Shown piece by piece: positions 4,726 through 6,708 of a stretch of DNA of 6,708 nucleotides. The notes under the pieces were generated by a model. That model saw only the letters and a list, made by a program, of their open reading frames with translations, ran no database searches and was not told the origin of the DNA. The translations under genes and the position numbers were made by a program. Position 1 is the stretch's first letter; each line of letters opens with the position of its first letter. This DNA comes from Bacillota bacterium (GTDB lineage Bacteria; Bacillota; Clostridia; Peptostreptococcales; Anaerovoracaceae): assembly GCA_016284485.1 (NCBI GenBank), contig JAEEOX010000024.1:1-6708 (forward strand). Reading direction: 5' to 3'.

Positions 4726-5202
4726 CTATGCTTCGTTTACAAGTTTGCCGTTTATGTTCTCGATAGTGAGGGCGATCACCATGGTACGCTTGCCGTCCTT
4801 CTCGATCTCCTCTTCAACATATCCCGGAGGTACCGGGAACTTCTCGCAGAGTTTCGTTGATACCCGTGCAACCTCATCCATATCGTCCACCAGCTCGGCC
4901 TTGCCGAAAATTATAACGCTCTTGACGTTCTTGGCCCACTCCCCTTCTCTCACGAAATCCTGGCCGAATACACAGAAAGATACCTTGGGATCCCTCCTTA
5001 TGGCGTCGATGTGATAGCCGAAGTTTGCTCCGTGGAAATATACCTTGCCGGTCTCCTTCTCATAATAGTGGTTGATGGGGAATCCATAGGGATATCCGTC
5101 GTCACCCTGAACAGAAAGAACCCCCCTGGTCTCTTTGGTGAGGACTTCATCTATTTCTTCTTTGGTAAGAGCCTGCGGGCTGCGTCTCATTGTTCTGAAC
5201 AT
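4726..5202 (-). CDS. Pyridoxamine 5'-phosphate oxidase family protein, NimA-like
   Basis: A 158-residue protein of the split-barrel flavin-binding superfamily, closest by motif to the NimA-like (nitroimidazole-resistance) group. Family pattern: MFRTMRR at the start, then LTKEEIDEVL (residues 12-21), GVLSVQGDDGYPYGFPIN (27-44), KVYFHGANFGYHIDAI (53-68) and VSFCVFG (74-80). His57 and His64 lie in the segment where NimA-type proteins place cofactor-contacting histidines. Most such genes in anaerobes have no known substrate, so drug resistance should not be assumed. I chose the ATG at 5202, which has AAGGAGG 5 bases upstream; a longer frame from a GTG at 5247 would run through the promoter and that ribosome binding site. 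It is a single-gene unit, divergent from the MscS channel gene. Confidence 0.9.
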   Translation of the reverse strand: MFRTMRRSPQALTKEEIDEVLTKETRGVLSVQGDDGYPYGFPINHYYEKETGKVYFHGANFGYHIDAIRRDPKVSFCVFGQDFVREGEWAKNVKSVIIFGKAELVDDMDEVARVSTKLCEKFPVPPGYVEEEIEKDGKRTMVIALTIENINGKLVNEA

Positions 5203-5237
5203 GGCTGCCTCCTTGATCAAATTTGTGGTTCTACAAT

Positions 5238-5267
5238 ATTTTAACACAGATGTGCAATAATATGCAA
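5238..5267 (-). promoter_or_regulatory. Promoter of the NimA-like gene
   Basis: On the minus strand TTGCAT (5262-5267), an 18-base spacer and TAAAAT (5238-5243, five of six consensus bases, preceded by TGT as an extended -10) lie upstream of the ATG at 5202. The predicted leader is about 30 bases and contains the AAGGAGG site. Confidence 0.6.
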
Positions 5268-5275
5268 AATTAGTT

Positions 5276-5303
5276 TTGATTTAACGGGCTGATGATATAT
5301 AAT
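5276..5303 (+). promoter_or_regulatory. Promoter of the MscS channel gene
   Basis: TTGATT (5276-5281), a 16-base spacer and a perfect TATAAT (5298-5303) precede the channel ATG by 37 bases. The ribosome binding site AAGGGGG (5327-5333) lies 7 bases from the ATG. It is back to back with the promoter of the NimA-like gene; the two -35 boxes are 8 bases apart. Confidence 0.7.
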
Positions 5304-5340
5304 TTACTCAGATAATATACCAAGATAAGGGGGTAAACCT

Positions 5341-6144
5341 ATGGATAATTTTTTAGACAAAACACTTGAGATCCTTGCCAACGCAGGCGGCCGGATAGTT
5401 CTCGCCATCCTGGTCTTCATCGTAGGTAAGTTCATCATCAACAGGCTGATGAAGATCTTTACCAAGGCCAAGTTCGTAAAGGAAATGGATGCAACGGCAT
5501 CCAGATTCATCTTAAGCGCCCTTAAGGTAGTGCTCTACGTGGTCCTTGTGGTCTCCATCATCGGCATACTGGGAGTGCCCATGGCCTCAGTGGTGGCGGT
5601 CATCGCATCCTGCGGAGTGGCCGTCGGTCTGGCCCTTCAGGGAGCTCTTGGCAACCTTGCGGGCGGCATCATGCTTCTGATCTTCAGACCCTTCAACGTA
5701 GGCGACTATGTATCAGCTGCAGGCGGTGAAGGAACCGTTCAGGAGATCTCAATGTTCTACACCGTGCTCCTTACAGTGGACAACAAAAAGATCACCATCC
5801 CCAACGGAGCTCTTATGAACGCCAATGTGGAGAACTTCTCCTCCGAGGAAAAGAGAAGAGTCGACCTCAGCTTCAACCTGGGCGGCGGCAACGACATTTC
5901 CAAAGTGCAGGAGATCATGCTGGGCATCATGAATGCCAACGAAAAGGTCCTTCAGGATCCCGCTCCTTTCGCAGCTCCTCTCGCCGGCATCCCCGGCGGC
6001 CTGCAGTACACCGTGCGTGCATGGTGCAAGAGCGCTGATTACTGGGATGTATACTTCGCCCTTCAAAAGGACATCGCCAAGGCTCTGGGAGACGCAGGAG
6101 TCTCCGGACCTGCTCCGGCCACAACGGTCGTCATGGACAAATAA
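5341..6144 (+). CDS. mscS: MscS family small-conductance mechanosensitive ion channel
   Basis: A 267-residue inner-membrane channel that opens under membrane tension to release solutes during osmotic downshock. Three hydrophobic segments are seen: about residues 17-37 (TM1), 59-79 (TM2) and 82-114 (TM3). TM3 carries the glycine/alanine-rich pore pattern, and the stretch GLALQGALGNLAGG with IFRPFNVGDYV (residues 96-124) is the family signature. Aligned with Escherichia coli MscS, the pore-seal position Leu109 is kept (Leu97), while Leu105 is Val93; Gln112 and Gly113 are kept (Gln100, Gly101). GTVQEI, ITIPNG and ENFS mark the beta domain, followed by the C-terminal alpha/beta vestibule. Length is near that of E. 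coli MscS, without an extra sensor domain. It has its own promoter and terminator and forms a single-gene unit. Confidence 0.96.
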   Translation: MDNFLDKTLEILANAGGRIVLAILVFIVGKFIINRLMKIFTKAKFVKEMDATASRFILSALKVVLYVVLVVSIIGILGVPMASVVAVIASCGVAVGLALQGALGNLAGGIMLLIFRPFNVGDYVSAAGGEGTVQEISMFYTVLLTVDNKKITIPNGALMNANVENFSSEEKRRVDLSFNLGGGNDISKVQEIMLGIMNANEKVLQDPAPFAAPLAGIPGGLQYTVRAWCKSADYWDVYFALQKDIAKALGDAGVSGPAPATTVVMDK

Positions 6145-6157
6145 GCTTCTGACAGCG

Positions 6158-6187
6158 AAAGATCCCGCGTTTCACGCGGGATCTTTT
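6158..6187. terminator. Bidirectional terminator between the MscS and ABC ATPase genes
   Basis: A 12-bp perfect stem (6158-6169 with 6175-6186, core GATCCCGCG/CGCGGGATC) with a 5-base loop. TTTT follows on the + strand, and AAA on the left arm gives Ts on the minus strand. It lies 13 bases after the channel stop and 5 bases after the stop of the opposing gene, so it can serve both. Confidence 0.88.
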
Positions 6188-6192
6188 ATCTC

Positions 6193-6708
6193 TTATTTCA
6201 GTTTTCCCTGCTCCTCCGCCAGGTCCAGTAGTTCTTTGATCCTCCTGTTCTGGGTGCCTATGGGGACTCCTGCGTTGATGACGCGGGAACATTTGCCTAT
6301 CAGTTCCTTTGCCCTGTCAAGAGCCTCATCACTGATCTCCTCGAAAGGCTTCTCAGTCACCACCTCTGAAGCCAGAAGCCTGGCCAGCTGATAGTCGATA
6401 TCGTTTGTATAAAGCACTCCTGCGGCAAACGCAGTATTGGTTTTCTGAAGTTCCCTGTACACCGGAACGCCGGTCCCGCCTGAACTTATGACGAAGACCT
6501 CGGGCTCCTCTCCTGAAGGTTTCATCAGTTCAATGGAACCGAACATGGGATCGAAGAAGCCGTTGTCGATACCGTACAGGTCTCTGATCACATCCTCCTT
6601 GAATACTTCCTGAGGCGTGCCGTATCTGGTGATATGGTCCCCGGATACACAGACTATCTTGTCGGAGATCTTTTGCGCCAGATCGATCTCATGGAGGGTC
6701 ATTATGAT
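6193..6708 (-). CDS. Iron/cobalamin-type ABC transporter ATP-binding protein, C-terminal part with extension (5' end outside window)
   Basis: This is the 3' end of an ABC transporter ATPase; the frame is open to the window edge, and the internal ATG at 6702 is not the real start. The first visible residues, IIMTLHEIDLAQKISDKIVC, contain the H-loop histidine, and GDHITRYGTPQEVFKEDVIRDLYGID is the normal end of a FecE/BtuD/FepC-type ATPase that powers uptake of iron-siderophore, haem or cobalamin. The Walker A, Walker B and signature motifs are upstream of the window. A further stretch of about 120 residues follows, starting NGFFDPMFGS, with SSGGTGVPVYRELQKTN, LYTNDIDYQLARLLASEVV and VINAGVPIGTQNRRIKELLD. 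It has alternating strand/helix character. Extensions like this occur in some anaerobe transporters; its role is unknown to me. Transporter substrate cannot be set without the partner genes. Confidence 0.87.
   Translation of the reverse strand: MIMTLHEIDLAQKISDKIVCVSGDHITRYGTPQEVFKEDVIRDLYGIDNGFFDPMFGSIELMKPSGEEPEVFVISSGGTGVPVYRELQKTNTAFAAGVLYTNDIDYQLARLLASEVVTEKPFEEISDEALDRAKELIGKCSRVINAGVPIGTQNRRIKELLDLAEEQGKLK

Noticed and set aside
5203..5247. N-terminal extension of the NimA-like protein from a GTG at 5247
   Set aside because: The ATG at 5202 has AAGGAGG 5 bases upstream and matches the family start MFRxMRR; the extension would cover the -10 box.

Overview
The window looks like chromosomal DNA from a low-oxygen-adapted member of the Bacillota, most likely class Clostridia. 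Evidence for this: strong AGGAGG-type ribosome binding sites, compact hairpin terminators with U-runs, a sortase-anchored surface protein with CnaB repeats, and a high density of flavodoxin and flavin-reductase genes. Genus cannot be decided from the sequence. Base composition is balanced rather than AT-rich.

Layout. (1) Positions 1-693: the 3' end of a CnaB-repeat surface protein on the + strand, with its terminator. (2) Positions 694-828: a gene-free stretch holding a small hairpin and an imperfect 11-bp direct repeat. (3) Positions 829-2411: a minus-strand operon, read from high to low coordinates, of short flavodoxin, OhrR-type MarR regulator and glutathione-peroxidase-family enzyme. It starts at a well-formed promoter (TTGACA, 17-nt spacer, TAAATT) that is overlaid by inverted repeats, and it ends at a UUCG-loop terminator. 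(4) Positions 2437-3642: a second minus-strand unit of flavin reductase-like protein, a possible 25-codon ORF that fits exactly between its neighbours, and a second flavodoxin. (5) Positions 3692-4664: a stand-alone gene related to the E2 acyltransferase catalytic domain, whose HxxxDG active-site motif is replaced. (6) Positions 4691-5267: a NimA-like pyridoxamine-phosphate-oxidase-fold protein. (7) Positions 5276-6187: a + strand MscS-type mechanosensitive channel, with its promoter back to back with that of the NimA-like gene. (8) Positions 6193-6708: the 3' end of an iron/cobalamin-type ABC ATPase on the minus strand, with an unusual C-terminal extension.

How the genes may work together. 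Positions 888-5202 form a block of seven annotated minus-strand genes (plus one tiny ORF), of which five are flavin-, peroxide- or thiol-related enzymes and one is a peroxide-sensing regulator. The clearest functional story is the self-regulated peroxide operon. OhrR carries the sensing cysteine and both supporting tyrosines, sits between a flavodoxin and a thiol peroxidase, and has a palindromic operator over the promoter of its own operon. This is inferred from motifs and layout. The OhrR family normally controls the peroxidase Ohr; here a GPx-type enzyme and a flavodoxin occupy that place. No RNA genes, CRISPR arrays or insertion sequences were seen.
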